Positions 24,704 to 37,927 are shown, numbered from the stretch's first letter. The stretch is DNA of 55,491 nucleotides from Bacillus glycinifermentans (GCF_001042475.2 NZ_LECW02000078.1:1-55491), one strand, 5' to 3'. Program-made: numbers and translations. Notes: a model not told the origin generated them from the sequence alone.

Positions 24704-26098
24704 TTACGCGCTTTTTCCCTTCGATTGTCTATTTTCTCCACTTCTCTCAATTTCCTCTAAACTACGACCTCGAGTTTCAGGGACGCGTGTCCGGATAAAT
24801 ACAACTCCTAATAAACAAATAACACCGAAGATTGCAAACACAGCTTCTTGAGACATCGAAGCGGTCATAATAGGAAACAGCAATCCAACCAAGAAAGAAC
24901 CAATCCAGTTAAATGATGAAGCTAATCCGGACGCACGCCCGCGAATTGCCAGCGGGAAAATTTCTCCAACGATGACCCAAGTTAAAGGAGCCCACGTGAA
25001 TGAATAAAGTGCTACATAGATACTTAAAAAGACAACCATCATCATCGGATTTGCATTAGGAATTAATATATTCAATATTGCCGGCAAAATAAAGGATAGC
25101 CCCATAATTGTTCCGCCTACTGTTAATAAAGTACGGCGATTAAATTTATCAGCAATTATTAAGAATATTAATGAACCCAGTACGAGAATAACTCCTTGAA
25201 TAATTGGCCACATCAACGCTGAACTAGCTGCATTTCCTGTTGCTTTTTCTACAATCAAAGGAATGTAATAAAAAATTGCGTTTGCACCCTGGAATTGTTG
25301 AAAAGCAGCAACACCCACACCGGCAATTAATAAAAAACGATATTTATTGCTTAAGAGTGTAGCCCATGATGCTTTTTGATTTGCCTTCGTTTCCTCTCTG
25401 GCAGTTTCTTTAATTTGTGTTATTTCGGAATCAATCTCTTCTTTGTTAGAGCGAATATAGCTCAATACCTTACGAGCTTCATCGAGTTTATTGTTCTTTA
25501 TTAAAAAACGTGGTGATTCGGGTAACTTTAACATTCCGACATATAAGATCAAAGCAGGTACGGCAGCCAAACCAAGCATCAAACGCCATGCCATTGTTTC
25601 CGGCAAATCTTTCAATAGAAAATCAACAATGTAAGAAAGCAGCATTCCACAACAAATCATTGTTTGATTAATTCCTGACAGCCGTCCACGTAAACGTGCA
25701 GGCGCCATTTCCGACATATAGGCCGGGACCAATGCAGAAGCAGCACCGACGGCCAATCCCAATAAAACCCGAGAAACAATCAAAAATAGTATCCCATTAT
25801 GAGGTGCTATTCCTGACAAAATGGATCCAACAACAAAAATGATAGCGGAAATTAAAATCATTTTGCGCCGTCCCAAACGATCAGAAAGTTGTCCGGCCAG
25901 GGCGCCTCCAAAAATAGCTCCTAACATCACCGAAGAGGTAATCCAGCCAATAACCCCGGCGTTGTCCTGAAGGTTCCAATCATGTTGCAGAAAAGGCAAA
26001 GCACCCGTCATAACGCCGATATCATAACCGAAAAGAATGCCGGCAAAAGCCCCAAAAAAATAAATGAAGCCGCTCGAGATTTTCTTTTCATTAACCAT
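24704..26098 (-). CDS. Sugar:proton symporter, probable arabinose transporter
   Basis: A 464-residue major facilitator of the sugar porter family with twelve helices. Family signatures are clear: GFDIG-like FGYDIGVMTGAL in helix 1, DRLGRRKMIL, the central PESPRFLIKNNKLDEA, the QQFQGANAIFYY sugar-site helix 7 motif, and the C-terminal PETRGRSLEEIE. It resembles Bacillus AraE/XylT/YwtG-type symporters; its place next to araBDA makes L-arabinose the likely substrate. Start ATG with AAGGAGGG seven bases upstream. Three sequences resembling parts of CcpA sites lie in the 285-bp upstream region, suggesting its own glucose-repressed promoter. Confidence 0.85.
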   Translation of the reverse strand: MVNEKKISSGFIYFFGAFAGILFGYDIGVMTGALPFLQHDWNLQDNAGVIGWITSSVMLGAIFGGALAGQLSDRLGRRKMILISAIIFVVGSILSGIAPHNGILFLIVSRVLLGLAVGAASALVPAYMSEMAPARLRGRLSGINQTMICCGMLLSYIVDFLLKDLPETMAWRLMLGLAAVPALILYVGMLKLPESPRFLIKNNKLDEARKVLSYIRSNKEEIDSEITQIKETAREETKANQKASWATLLSNKYRFLLIAGVGVAAFQQFQGANAIFYYIPLIVEKATGNAASSALMWPIIQGVILVLGSLIFLIIADKFNRRTLLTVGGTIMGLSFILPAILNILIPNANPMMMVVFLSIYVALYSFTWAPLTWVIVGEIFPLAIRGRASGLASSFNWIGSFLVGLLFPIMTASMSQEAVFAIFGVICLLGVVFIRTRVPETRGRSLEEIERSGENRQSKGKSA

Positions 26099-26176
26099 TA
26101 AAGTTCCCTCCTTAAGGTTGAAATTATATTGTGTAAAAATCCCACCACTAAAACTATTGATAGCTTTTAAGAAATA

Positions 26177-26279
26177 AGAAAAGCGTTTTCAAACTTCGAA
26201 TACTCTCTAAATCTAGTAGTTTTATTCGGCTATTATGAAACGCTTTCAATTCTTCCGGAACATTACGATAACGCTTACA
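26177..26279 (-). promoter_or_regulatory. Cluster of cre-like (CcpA) sequences before the symporter gene
   Basis: Three near-matches to the cre consensus lie within about 100 bp. On the minus strand TTGAAAACGCTTTTCT (26177-26192) has a good left half. TGAAACGCTTTCA (26236-26248) is one base short of cre length. CGATAACGCTTACA (26266-26279) has two mismatches. None is perfect; the clustering is what makes them notable. Confidence 0.4.
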
Positions 26280-26383
26280 AAACCATGAATATTTTGATAA
26301 TGGTTCCCGGTTCATTCTTCAACTTCTGATATACCTATTTTTTCACCTCCAAGGAAGCAGAACCTCCTCGGAGGTTAAAGGCA

Positions 26384-27808
26384 TTACTTAATCACTACAT
26401 ATTCCAGGTCAACGAGCTTTGCATAAGTGATCATTTGGTCTGTTGTTAAATTCAATGAAACAACTGTATGGTGACCGCCGCCATTCTCAAGCCATGCTTT
26501 CACTCCATCCTGGAAGTTCGGCTTCACTTCCCAAAGTACCCGTGCCACTGGAAGGTTTGGTGCCGGAACAGTTGGTTCAAATGCAGAAACTTCGTTAATC
26601 AACAGTTTGTAATGCGTACCAAAGTCTGCCATTGAAACAACCACACCATCTCCTGCTTTTCCGTCGAACACTAAGCGTGCTGGGTCTTCACGATCACCAA
26701 TACCTAATGGAGATACGATAATTTTTGGTTTGTTGCTTGCTAAAGATGGGTCAACTTCAAGCATATGTGATTGAAGGATTGATTCTTGACCAGCAGCTAA
26801 TTCATATGTGTAGTCTTCCATAAAGCCAGTTGATTGGTTACGGCTCATCACTTTGAGTAAGCGATCGAGCGCTGCAGTTTTCCAATCTCCTTCACCAGCA
26901 AAGCCATATCCTTGCGCCATCAGCCGTTGAACGGCAAGACCCGGAAGTTGTTTCATCCCATATAAATCTTCAAAGTTAGTTGTGAAGGCATTGTAACCAC
27001 CATCATCCAGGAAACGTTTAATGGCGATTTCATAGCTCGCTTGTACTTTTACGCTCTTCTCCCAATCTTCCTGACTGTAAGTACCATAATCAAATTCATA
27101 AAGGTCTGCGTATTCTGCAAACAAATCATTCATTTCTTCATCGGTAACCGCTTTCACGTATTGAACAAGATCACCAATACCAAAGTAATCAACTGTCCAG
27201 CCAAATTGAATTTGCGCTTCAACCTTATCCCCTTCGGTAACAGCAACGTTACGCATGTTGTCGCCAAATCGAGCGACCTTGATGTTGAAGCTTTCGTTAT
27301 AAGCAACCGCTACGTCCATCCATTCTGCAATTTGCTGTTGCACTTCAGGGCGCTCCCAATAACCTACGACAACTTTATTTTGTTTTTTCAAGCGGGCATT
27401 GATAAAACCATATTCACGGTCACCATGAGCAGATTGGTTTAGGTTCATAAAGTCCATGTCAATCGTTGTCCATGGGATACTTTCATTAAATTGTGTCGCT
27501 AAATGAAGTAATGGTTTTTGTAATAATTTTGTTCCGCGAATCCACATTTTTGCAGGTGAGAAAGTATGCATCCAAGTGATAACACCGGCTACTTCGTCAC
27601 GATAGTTTACTTCTTTCATGATGCTTGTGATTTTATCTGCACTAACAGCTAAATCTTGCAATACAAGCGGGTATGGTAAAACAGCGCTTTCATTTAATGC
27701 ATCGGTCATAGCTTGTGCGTGTGCTCTGACTTCTGCTAACGCTTCTTCCCCATAAAGATGTTGTGAACCTACGACAAACCAAAATTCTTTTTTCCCTGTT
27801 GTTAACAT
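26384..27808 (-). CDS. araA: L-arabinose isomerase
   Basis: A 474-residue enzyme converting L-arabinose to L-ribulose, Mn-dependent. The sequence is collinear with Bacillus and Lactobacillus Ara[15 protein letters not shown] at the start, [28 protein letters not shown], and [11 protein letters not shown] near the end; the metal ligands (two Glu and two His of the family) fall in conserved blocks. I start at the second ATG (27808), five bases from GAGGG; the first ATG (27811) is only two bases away. Last gene of araBDA; an AACCTCC-TC-GGAGGTT palindrome lies at 26361-26376, just past its stop. Confidence 0.95.
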   Translation of the reverse strand: MLTTGKKEFWFVVGSQHLYGEEALAEVRAHAQAMTDALNESAVLPYPLVLQDLAVSADKITSIMKEVNYRDEVAGVITWMHTFSPAKMWIRGTKLLQKPLLHLATQFNESIPWTTIDMDFMNLNQSAHGDREYGFINARLKKQNKVVVGYWERPEVQQQIAEWMDVAVAYNESFNIKVARFGDNMRNVAVTEGDKVEAQIQFGWTVDYFGIGDLVQYVKAVTDEEMNDLFAEYADLYEFDYGTYSQEDWEKSVKVQASYEIAIKRFLDDGGYNAFTTNFEDLYGMKQLPGLAVQRLMAQGYGFAGEGDWKTAALDRLLKVMSRNQSTGFMEDYTYELAAGQESILQSHMLEVDPSLASNKPKIIVSPLGIGDREDPARLVFDGKAGDGVVVSMADFGTHYKLLINEVSAFEPTVPAPNLPVARVLWEVKPNFQDGVKAWLENGGGHHTVVSLNLTTDQMITYAKLVDLEYVVIK

Positions 27809-27863
27809 CATAACCCTCTTTTCTTAAATTAATAGGATAATTGATAGTTTGATAGAATTGATA

Positions 27864-28559
27864 TTACTTTTGACCATAATAAGCATTTTTACCGTGTTTT
27901 CGTAAATAATGTTTATCTAAAATACGTTGTGGTAATTCTTTTGCAAAAAGATTTAATTCTCGTGTAAATAAATTCATTTTCGCAACTTCGTCCAACACCA
28001 CACTATTCAATACTGCTGATTTTACATCTTTGCCCCAAGTAAATGGACCATGACCATGAAGTAAGACACCAGGAACAGCTAAAATATCTAACCCGCGCTC
28101 TTCAAATGTTTCGATGATTACATTACCTGTTTCTACTTCGTAACCACGATCAATCTCCTCTTGTGTCAAGTAACGGGCACATGGTACGGAACCATAGAAT
28201 GTGTCTGCATGAGTGGTCCCCATCGCTGGAACATCAAGGCCTGCTTGAGCCCAGATTGTCGCCCAAGTTGAATGAGTGTGTACAATTCCTCCGATTTCAG
28301 GGTAATGCTTATAAAGTACTGCGTGAGTCGCTGTATCTGATGAAGGCCTCAACTCTCCTTCAACAACATTGCCATCTAAATCAACAACCACCATATCACT
28401 AGCTTTCATCGTTTCATAATCAACCCCACTAGGTTTGATAACGAATAAACCAGTTTCACGGTCAATGGCACTTGCATTTCCCCATGTGTATTTCACGAGT
28501 CCATATTTAGGCAAGTCCAAATTTGCTTGAAATACTTCTTCTTTCAGTTGTTCTAACAC
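27864..28559 (-). CDS. araD: L-ribulose-5-phosphate 4-epimerase
   Basis: A 231-residue class II aldolase-family epimerase that makes D-xylulose 5-phosphate. The signatures [19 protein letters not shown] and the zinc-site [12 protein letters not shown] are present, with the later [11 protein letters not shown]. Start is GTG at 28559 with GGGGGA five bases upstream. It lies 22 bp after araB and about 55 bp before araA, in one transcription unit. Confidence 0.95.
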   Translation of the reverse strand: MLEQLKEEVFQANLDLPKYGLVKYTWGNASAIDRETGLFVIKPSGVDYETMKASDMVVVDLDGNVVEGELRPSSDTATHAVLYKHYPEIGGIVHTHSTWATIWAQAGLDVPAMGTTHADTFYGSVPCARYLTQEEIDRGYEVETGNVIIETFEERGLDILAVPGVLLHGHGPFTWGKDVKSAVLNSVVLDEVAKMNLFTRELNLFAKELPQRILDKHYLRKHGKNAYYGQK

Positions 28560-28581
28560 GTCAATCCCCCCATCTTTCCAC

Positions 28582-30192
28582 TCATAAAATCAAATGATCT
28601 ACAGCGGCCTGCTCAATCATTAAACCTTTTTTGTACCGTTCGATAAATGCTTCAAATCCTTCAACATCTAATTGATCAGGGTAAATTTCTTGCCCATCAG
28701 CCTCTTGAAAGACTTTTTTGTCGAGGAAGTCTTCTAAGCTTTCTTCTTGATCTTTGTTCATCATGTAAGAAGCAAGAATAGCCATTCCCCACGCACCGCC
28801 TTCTCCGGCTGTTGCCATAACTGATACTGGCGTATTCATTGCAGCTGCAACAATTTTTTGTCCAACAAGAGGGGTTTTGAATAAACCACCGTGAGCTAAA
28901 ATGCTGTCAATTGCAACATTTTCTTCCTTTGTCAAAATATCCATTCCGACTTTCAAAGCGCTAAAAGCTGCAAAAAGGTGTGTCCGCATGAAGTTTGCTA
29001 AATTGAAATGACTCTCTGGTGACCGGACAAATAATGGCCGGCCTTTTTCTAACCCTGTAATATTTTCACCAGATAAATAACCGTAGCTTAGTAAACCACC
29101 GCCATCTGAATCGGCTTCCAAAGCTTTATTTAACATCACTTCGAATAATTTATTCGTTTCAACCTTTTGTCCCATTGCCTCAAAAAATTCACGGAACAAC
29201 CCTAGCCAAGCATTAATATCACTTGAGCAGTTATTCGCATGAACCATTCCAACTGGACTGCCGTTTGGTGTTGTTACCAAATCAATTTCCGGATATACTT
29301 TTGAAAGTTCTTTCTCTAATACAATCATGGCAAAAACTGAAGTTCCTACTGAGATGTTTCCAGTGCGTTTCCTCACACTATTCGTAGCAACCATTCCTGT
29401 TCCAGCATCGCCTTCTGGTGGACAAATCGGAATGCCTGGTTGTAAATTATTTGATTGATCCAGAATTTTTGCACCAATTTCGGTTAATTCACCTGCTTGC
29501 TCGCCTGCAATATAAACTTCAGGAAGAATATCGATTAACTTCCAAGGATAGCCTTTGGTCGAAATCAGTTCATCAAACTGCTTGACCATCGATTCATTGT
29601 AATTTTGCGTTGATTCATCAATTGGGAACATGCCTGAAGCATCTCCAATGCCAATTGCTTTATTACCAGTCAGTAACCAGTGAATGTACCCGGCTAAAGT
29701 GGTGATATAATCAATGCGAGGCAAATGCTTCTCTTCATTTAATATTGCTTGATACAGGTGAGCAATACTCCACCGTTCAGGGATATTGAATTGAAATTTA
29801 TCAGTTAATTCTTTTGCTGCAGCACTGGTTGTTGAGTTACGCCAAGTTCGAAACGGAACAAGCAGCTCCCCTGTGTTGTCAAAAGCCATATACCCATGCA
29901 TCATTGCAGAAAATCCAATAGAACCGATTTTGCGAATGGTGATACCATAATTTCGTTCAACTTCTTTCTTCATTTCACTGTAAGCTGTTTGCAATCCAGT
30001 GATAATATCCACTAAGTTGTACGTCCAAAATCCATCTTCCAAGAGGTTTTCCCATTCATAACTTCCAGATGCGATTGTTTCAAAACTACTATCAATCAAC
30101 ACTGCTTTAATACGTGTGGATCCGAATTCGATTCCAAGTGATGTTTCTCCCTCAGTTATCGCCTGTTTGACGTTTACTCGATTCGTTTTCAC
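28582..30192 (-). CDS. araB: L-ribulokinase
   Basis: A 536-residue FGGY-family sugar kinase that phosphorylates L-ribulose. The N-terminal ATPase loop [15 protein letters not shown], the central [16 protein letters not shown] with [12 protein letters not shown], and the C-terminal [14 protein letters not shown] are diagnostic. The GTG at 30192 (GGGGGAG just upstream) is chosen over an ATG at 30306 because the longer version would contain the araB promoter and AraR operator. First gene of araBDA, an order known from Lactobacillus-type loci rather than the araABD of B. subtilis. Confidence 0.95.
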   Translation of the reverse strand: MKTNRVNVKQAITEGETSLGIEFGSTRIKAVLIDSSFETIASGSYEWENLLEDGFWTYNLVDIITGLQTAYSEMKKEVERNYGITIRKIGSIGFSAMMHGYMAFDNTGELLVPFRTWRNSTTSAAAKELTDKFQFNIPERWSIAHLYQAILNEEKHLPRIDYITTLAGYIHWLLTGNKAIGIGDASGMFPIDESTQNYNESMVKQFDELISTKGYPWKLIDILPEVYIAGEQAGELTEIGAKILDQSNNLQPGIPICPPEGDAGTGMVATNSVRKRTGNISVGTSVFAMIVLEKELSKVYPEIDLVTTPNGSPVGMVHANNCSSDINAWLGLFREFFEAMGQKVETNKLFEVMLNKALEADSDGGGLLSYGYLSGENITGLEKGRPLFVRSPESHFNLANFMRTHLFAAFSALKVGMDILTKEENVAIDSILAHGGLFKTPLVGQKIVAAAMNTPVSVMATAGEGGAWGMAILASYMMNKDQEESLEDFLDKKVFQEADGQEIYPDQLDVEGFEAFIERYKKGLMIEQAAVDHLIL

Positions 30193-30273
30193 GTTACTCC
30201 CCCTCTCTGATAGCGATTTCAATATTAATCGAAGAAGGCGCTTTCTTTTTCGCTTAACTGTATGAACAACCTC

Positions 30274-30302
30274 AGTATATTTTTTGTACGTACATTTGTC
30301 AA
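30274..30302 (-). promoter_or_regulatory. araB promoter with embedded AraR operator
   Basis: On the minus strand -35 TTGACA (30302-30297) and -10 TATACT (30279-30274) are separated by exactly 17 bp. The spacer holds TGTACGTACA, the dyad core of the Bacillus AraR operator. A repressor bound here would block RNA polymerase directly and be released by arabinose. Confidence 0.85.
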
Positions 30303-30531
30303 TCACTAATATGATATGTTCATATAAATATCACAACGATAATTCTGTTATTTTTCTCTTAATGTTTATAATAAAAGGTATTTTCATAACATAAAATTAT
30401 AATTGCTTGTAAATTTTCACGAAAATAAGGTGGAATCTTTTCATTCATTGAAAGCCATGATAAAATATGTCCACACAAATAATTTAATTTAAAAAATTAG
30501 AATGCGAACAACTATGAAAGAAGTGAGTTAA

Positions 30532-31620
30532 ATGAAGCCAAAGTATAAGGTCATCATTGATGATATAAAAAGTAAAATTCTTTCAGGTTTTTACAGCGTA
30601 GGAGAACAAATCCCTACAGAATCCGCCATACAAGAAGAGTACAAAGTTAGCCGGCACACTGTTCGAAAGGCCATTTTAGAACTATCGAACGAGGGATTCT
30701 TAAGAAGTGAAAAAGGGTCTGGCACTTATGTTAGTAACCAGTATCAATCAAAATCTGGCGGGAATTCCAATAATAAAACAATCGGTGTAATCACGACCTA
30801 CATTTCTGATTACATTTTCCCCTCAATTATTCGTGGAATTGAAGGGAGATTGAATGAAGCTAATTATTCGTTACTATTAGCTAGTACAAATAATGATGTC
30901 GAACAAGAAAAAAAAGCTTTGGAAATGATGTTGTCATTTGGCGTAGATGGTTTGATTGTTGAACCTACGAAAAGCAATCTATACAATCCCAATATCGCTT
31001 ACTACCTATCGTTCAAGGAACAGGATATTCCTTTCATCATGATCAATGCTTATTATGAAGAATTAGATGTTCCTTTTCTTTGTCTCGATGACGTGCAGTC
31101 CAGCTATCTCGCAACAAAAGAATTAATATCAAAAGGACATACACAAATTGGACTCATTTCAAAAGAGGATGATTTACAAGGAAAGTATCGAATGAAGGGG
31201 TATATAAAAGCGCTTGGTGAAGCCAAATTACGATTTCAACCAGAGCATGTGCTGTCGTACAATACAGAGACGAAGCTGGACCTATACACAAACCTGAAGA
31301 AGTTCCTAAATGAAAATAGAGACGCGTTGACTGCAATTGTTTGCTATAACGACGAAGTAGGGTTGGAAGTAGCAAATGTATGCAGACAACTTAATATTTC
31401 TATTCCAGACAAATTATCAATTATTGGTCAGGACAATTCGTATATTGCCAAAAATGCGAATATCAAACTAACAACATTGACACATCCTCAAGAACAAATG
31501 GGACGCGATGCAGCTGATTGGGTCATTAAGAAGTTGCAGGGGAAGAAGGATTTACCAAACGAAACGTATTATCAACCGGTGTTAATTGAAGGCGAAACCG
31601 TAATAGATTTAGAAGTATAA
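30532..31620 (+). CDS. araR: Arabinose-responsive repressor (GntR-HTH / LacI-type sensor)
   Basis: A 362-residue repressor. Residues 1-70 form a GntR-type winged helix (PTESAIQEEYKVSRHTVRKAI, then EGFLRSEKGSGTYV). Residues about 80-360 form a LacI/periplasmic-binding-like effector domain (TIGVITTYISDYIFPSIIRG, GLIVEPTKSN, DELSIIGQDN-like KLSIIGQDNSYI). This chimeric layout is the hallmark of AraR, which dissociates from DNA on binding L-arabinose. Start ATG with AAAGAAGTGAG upstream. Divergent from araB; TTTTCA and TAAAAT at 30438 and 30461 with 17-bp spacing could be its promoter. Confidence 0.93.
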   Translation: MKPKYKVIIDDIKSKILSGFYSVGEQIPTESAIQEEYKVSRHTVRKAILELSNEGFLRSEKGSGTYVSNQYQSKSGGNSNNKTIGVITTYISDYIFPSIIRGIEGRLNEANYSLLLASTNNDVEQEKKALEMMLSFGVDGLIVEPTKSNLYNPNIAYYLSFKEQDIPFIMINAYYEELDVPFLCLDDVQSSYLATKELISKGHTQIGLISKEDDLQGKYRMKGYIKALGEAKLRFQPEHVLSYNTETKLDLYTNLKKFLNENRDALTAIVCYNDEVGLEVANVCRQLNISIPDKLSIIGQDNSYIAKNANIKLTTLTHPQEQMGRDAADWVIKKLQGKKDLPNETYYQPVLIEGETVIDLEV

Positions 31621-31642
31621 TAATCTTGGTGTGATCAAAGAA

Positions 31643-31690
31643 AACCCAGTCCATCTTTATTCAAGGCGTGAACATGGACTGGGTTGTTTT
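31643..31690 (+). terminator. Terminator of araR
   Basis: Perfect 12-base stem AACCCAGTCCAT / ATGGACTGGGTT with a 19-base loop, followed by GTTTTACTTTG. Confidence 0.85.
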
Positions 31691-31938
31691 ACTTTGTTAT
31701 CAATTAAGCAGAGAGAACTTTAATGTATTAGACGCTAACTCATCACCAAAAAGAAGCCAAACTATCTAATTTCGGATCCGAAAAACGGGCGAAATCCAAC
31801 CGATAAAGGTTTATTTGGCATGCTCTTTTTTTGTAGCTTCATCATTACCTTGCAGAAATGGCTCTATTCTAAGTATTCACTGATGTTAGCTTGTTAGGCA
31901 TGTGGTGATACCCCTAACAATTGGGGTGCAGGTCGATT
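31691..31938. other. Junction between the ara block and parC
   Basis: No gene is visible. A short dyad ACCCC / GGGGT with an eight-base loop near 31913-31930 lies just past the parC stop but lacks a T-run. A small minus-strand frame (MMKLQKKSMPNKPLSVGF) has no convincing ribosome site. This is the right edge of the inserted ara block. Confidence 0.35.
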
Positions 31939-34362
31939 TCACTCCTGTTCATGTTTGCTAAGCCATACATCCGTTACTTCCCCGGCCTCATCTTCATCTA
32001 TAATAAATGATCCGTTGCTGTACCGGTCATGCAGCTTGATCTCTTTGACAAGCCTCTCCTCTGTGATGCCTTTTTCGGTTTGAAGCGCGATTTGATCATG
32101 ATATGAACATGCGAGCAGCCCGGCGATGCGGTGAGGCTTTTTCTTCAGCTCTCTCAGCATGAGAACGCCGCGTTTGGACCGTGACGTTTTTTCAAATTCG
32201 GTACGGTTCATTCGCTTGACAGAGCCGCGCTGCGTCACAAGGACAAGCACATCTGATTCCTCTAAAATCTGTCCTGATGCGACAAAATCGCCGTCCTTTA
32301 AGTTCACGCCTTTCACGCCGGCCGCCCTGGCGCCGACGACGCTGATTTCTTCCTCTGCAAACCATAGGCCGTAGCCTGTGCGGGTGGCGATGAATACGTC
32401 TTTCGTGCCATCTGTTACATGGACATCCACCACTTCGTCATCGCCTTTTAAATTGAGCGCGACCAAAGCTTTTGAATAACGCTGCGCTTTATATTGAAGA
32501 AGCTGCGTTTTTTTCGTCATTCCGTTTTTCGTGAAAAACAGGAGGTATTCCGACTCTGTAAATTCCTTGACAGGTATCGCTTTTACGATCGATTCATCAT
32601 TGTCAATTGAAATGATATTCGTAATGTGCTGGCCCAAGTCCTTCCATCTGATGTCCGGTAGCTGGTGGACAGGACAGTAGACATAGCTTCCTTTGTTCGT
32701 AAACAGCAACAGCACGTCTGTCGTGTTCATTTCCAATAGACAGAGCAGGCGGTCCGTATCCTTCATGCCGAAATCCTGGCCGTTTGAAGCAGCAAACGAT
32801 CTCTGGCTTGTTCGTTTGATATAGCCGTCCTTCGTCACCGTCACATACACATCTTCCGCCGCTACCATGACTTCAAGATTAATTTTAATCTCTTCGATTT
32901 TTTCTTCGATCACTGACCGTCTTTCGCCCGCATAGGCTTTTTTCAGCTTTTTCAGATTGTCCTTGATGACCTTCATCAGTTTTTTATCATTGGAGAGAAT
33001 CGCTTCAAGCTCTCTTATTTTTTGGTCAAGCTCTTTTGCCTCTTCTTGTAAAGCCGTAATATCTGTATTCGTTAATCTGTAGAGCTGCAATGAAACGATC
33101 GCTTCAGCCTGCGGCTCCGTAAAGGCGAATTTGGCGATCAGGTTGTTTTTGGCATCCCGCTTATCGTTTGATGAGCGGATCGTTGAAATGACTTCATCCA
33201 GGATGGACAGAGCTTTCATCAGCCCTTCTACAATATGATGCCGTTCCTTCGCTTTTTTAAGCTCATACTGCGAACGATTGGTGATGACTTCTTTTTGATG
33301 CCCGATATAGGCATCAAGAATCGAGGTCAGATTCATCAGCATCGGCCTTCTGTTATGAATGGCCACCATGTTGAAGTTATACGGGACTTGCAAATCGGTG
33401 TTTTTGTATAAGAAATTTAAGATGCCCTGCGCATCCGCTTCTTTTTTCAGCTCGATGACGATCCTTAGGCCTGTTCGGTCCGTCTCGTCGCGGACTTCTG
33501 AAATCCCTTCTACCTTCCGATCAATCCTGAATTCATCCATTTTTTTCACTAAGTTTGCTTTGTTGACTTCAAACGGAATTTCGGTAATCACGATTTGCTG
33601 ACGTCCGCCTCTGATCGTTTCAATCTCGGCTTTTCCCCTGATAATGATTTTTCCTTTTCCGGTTTCATAAGCTTTTTTGATGCCTTCTTTTCCCTGGATG
33701 ATTCCGCCTGTCGGAAAATCGGGGCCTTTTACGAACTCCATAAGGTCGTCAACACTGCAGTTCGGTGAATCGATCCGCTTAATAACGGCATCGATGACTT
33801 CTCCGAGGTGATGCGGCGGAATGTCTGTCGCATACCCGGCTGAAATTCCGGTCGATCCGTTCACGAGCAGATTCGGGAACATCGCCGGAAGGACGACGGG
33901 CTCCTTGCTCGTATCATCAAAGTTTGGGACGAATTCGACCGTATCCTTGTCGATATCGCGCAATAGCTCCGCCGCGATCGGCGCGAGCCGTGCTTCCGTA
34001 TACCGCATCGCAGCCGGAGGGTCTCCGTCGATGCTTCCGTTGTTACCGTGCATTTCAATCAACACGTTTCGGACCTTCCAGTCCTGGCTCATCCTGACCA
34101 TCGCTTCATAGACGGAGCTGTCCCCGTGTGGATGGTAGTTCCCGATGACATTACCGACCGTTTTGGCTGCTTTGCGGAAATTTTTATCGTGCGTGTTTCC
34201 TTCGGCATGCATGGCATACAAAATCCGCCTCTGCACCGGTTTCAGTCCGTCACGCGCATCGGGCAGGGCCCGGTCCTGAATGATATATTTACTGTATCGG
34301 CCGAAACGGTCGCCGATCACGTCTTCCAATGGTAAATCATGAAATACTTCTGGCTGTGCCAT
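31939..34362 (-). CDS. parC: Topoisomerase IV subunit A
   Basis: An 807-residue DNA-cleaving subunit of topoisomerase IV, which separates linked daughter chromosomes. The winged-helix core carries the active tyrosine in MRYTEARLAP (Y121); the quinolone-determining stretch HPHGDSSVYEAM retains Ser82 and Glu86, the residues expected in drug-sensitive enzymes. The coiled-coil near 430-490 and a six-bladed beta-pinwheel C-terminal domain follow. Start ATG four bases after the parE stop, with the ribosome site GAGGAGG inside the end of parE, so translation is coupled. Confidence 0.96.
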   Translation of the reverse strand: MAQPEVFHDLPLEDVIGDRFGRYSKYIIQDRALPDARDGLKPVQRRILYAMHAEGNTHDKNFRKAAKTVGNVIGNYHPHGDSSVYEAMVRMSQDWKVRNVLIEMHGNNGSIDGDPPAAMRYTEARLAPIAAELLRDIDKDTVEFVPNFDDTSKEPVVLPAMFPNLLVNGSTGISAGYATDIPPHHLGEVIDAVIKRIDSPNCSVDDLMEFVKGPDFPTGGIIQGKEGIKKAYETGKGKIIIRGKAEIETIRGGRQQIVITEIPFEVNKANLVKKMDEFRIDRKVEGISEVRDETDRTGLRIVIELKKEADAQGILNFLYKNTDLQVPYNFNMVAIHNRRPMLMNLTSILDAYIGHQKEVITNRSQYELKKAKERHHIVEGLMKALSILDEVISTIRSSNDKRDAKNNLIAKFAFTEPQAEAIVSLQLYRLTNTDITALQEEAKELDQKIRELEAILSNDKKLMKVIKDNLKKLKKAYAGERRSVIEEKIEEIKINLEVMVAAEDVYVTVTKDGYIKRTSQRSFAASNGQDFGMKDTDRLLCLLEMNTTDVLLLFTNKGSYVYCPVHQLPDIRWKDLGQHITNIISIDNDESIVKAIPVKEFTESEYLLFFTKNGMTKKTQLLQYKAQRYSKALVALNLKGDDEVVDVHVTDGTKDVFIATRTGYGLWFAEEEISVVGARAAGVKGVNLKDGDFVASGQILEESDVLVLVTQRGSVKRMNRTEFEKTSRSKRGVLMLRELKKKPHRIAGLLACSYHDQIALQTEKGITEERLVKEIKLHDRYSNGSFIIDEDEAGEVTDVWLSKHEQE

Positions 34363-34366
34363 CTAT

Positions 34367-36613
<2,247 letters not shown>

Positions 36614-36659
36614 AAAAAAGACAAAAATCCTTGAAATGACAAGGATTTTTGTCTTTTTT
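36614..36659 (-). terminator. Bidirectional terminator at the end of yneT
   Basis: A long stem of about 20 bp (AAAAAGACAAAAATCCTTG and its complement) with a six-base loop overlaps the yneT stop codon. Both flanks give T-runs on the outgoing strand. Confidence 0.88.
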
Positions 36660-37071
36660 AAGCCGATTTGGTCAATGCATGGGCCACTTTTATGCACAAA
36701 TCCATCACAACTGTATAGCCCTTTTCATTGAGCATCTGATACGCTTCTTCATTGACAAGTCCCTGCTGCGCCCAAAACACATCAGCGTCAATTCTCAAAA
36801 ATTCCTTGGCTACCTCCGGAAGATGCTCGGACCTTCTGAACACATTCACGATATCAACGTGCCCCTCGATATCCTTTAGCGAGGCAACAGCCTTCACCCC
36901 GAGCACTTCGTCGATGGTCGGATTAACCGGGATGATTTCATACCCTGCATCCTGCATCGCTTTTGACACCATATAGGAGGTTCTCTCCGGATTGCCGGAA
37001 AGGCCGACGACCGCAATTCGTCTGCTGTTCTCAAGAATGTTTTTGATCTCCTGTTTCGTTGGATTTTCCAT
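36658..37071 (-). CDS. yneT: CoA-binding (Rossmann-like) protein YneT
   Basis: A 137-residue protein made of a single CoA-binding-type Rossmann domain: IAVVGLSGNPERTSYMVSKA with the nucleotide loop, EIIPVNPTIDEVLG, and VNVFRRSEHLPEVAKEF. Related to the N-terminal domain of succinyl-CoA synthetase alpha. Ligand and role are not established. Start ATG with AAAGGAG nine bases upstream. It is divergent from plsY. Confidence 0.85.
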   Translation of the reverse strand: MENPTKQEIKNILENSRRIAVVGLSGNPERTSYMVSKAMQDAGYEIIPVNPTIDEVLGVKAVASLKDIEGHVDIVNVFRRSEHLPEVAKEFLRIDADVFWAQQGLVNEEAYQMLNEKGYTVVMDLCIKVAHALTKSA

Positions 37072-37251
37072 TCCGCATCAGCTCCTTTTATATTCAGTTT
37101 ACATGAAAACATACAGGATATACAAAGTTTTAATAGGATTGGAGCGCATTATCCTGTATGATATATACGGTGCTATTTAACAAAAGCCGCCATGAAGGGT
37201 GCCTCTCGTGTTAAAATAAAGAGTAGGGATCATCAAAAAAGGAGAAATGAA

Positions 37252-37848
37252 ATGTTAATTGCTTTATTATTGATTTTAGCCTATTTACTCGGCAGCATTC
37301 CATCCGGCTTGATTGTGGGTAAAGCTGCCAAAGGAATCGATATCAGAGAACACGGCAGCGGTAACCTCGGAGCCACCAACGCATTCCGTACGCTTGGAGT
37401 CAAAGCGGGTTCGATCGTCATCGCCGCCGATATCTTAAAAGGAACGCTTGCCGCTTTTTTGCCCGCCGCACTGCACGTTGACGTCCATCCTTTGCTGGCC
37501 GGCGTTGCAGCCGTCGTCGGGCACATGTTCCCCGTTTTCGCAAAATTTAAAGGGGGAAAAGCGGTCGCTACCTCAGGAGGCGTGATGCTGTGCTATGAGC
37601 CTCTCCTGTTTCTCACAATGGTCGCGGTGTTCTTTCTGTTTTTGTTCATCACCAAGTACGTATCGCTGTCTTCTATTTTAACCGGCCTGTATACGACGAT
37701 ATACAGCCTGTTCACAAAGGATCTTTTTTTGGTGGCGGTCGTCGTCGTTCTTACGGTATTTGTCATTTACAGACACAGAACGAACATCAAGAGAATTTTC
37801 AACAAAACCGAGCCGAAAATCAAATGGATGTCAGGCAAAAGCCGCTGA
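37252..37848 (+). CDS. plsY: Acyl-phosphate:glycerol-3-phosphate acyltransferase
   Basis: A 198-residue membrane enzyme with five to six helices that starts phospholipid synthesis by moving an acyl group from acyl-phosphate to glycerol 3-phosphate. All three family motifs are present: [27 protein letters not shown] and [13 protein letters not shown]. The ATG at 37252 (AAAGGAG seven bases upstream) is chosen over an upstream in-frame ATG at 37192. This is the gene called yneS in B. subtilis. Confidence 0.95.
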   Translation: MLIALLLILAYLLGSIPSGLIVGKAAKGIDIREHGSGNLGATNAFRTLGVKAGSIVIAADILKGTLAAFLPAALHVDVHPLLAGVAAVVGHMFPVFAKFKGGKAVATSGGVMLCYEPLLFLTMVAVFFLFLFITKYVSLSSILTGLYTTIYSLFTKDLFLVAVVVVLTVFVIYRHRTNIKRIFNKTEPKIKWMSGKSR

Positions 37849-37927
37849 CGGAACATGATATGTTTATGAATAAACCGAATTATTATATACTAAATAAAAC
37901 AATCCATAAAAAAGGAGTGCTTTTCTC

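Noticed and set aside
26236..26248. TGAAACGCTTTCA as a perfect cre site
   Set aside because: It is 13 bp, one base shorter than the cre core, so it is kept only as part of a cre-like cluster.
30193..30306. N-terminal extension of araB by 38 residues
   Set aside because: It would include the araB -35/-10 elements and the AraR operator; the GTG at 30192 has a strong ribosome site.
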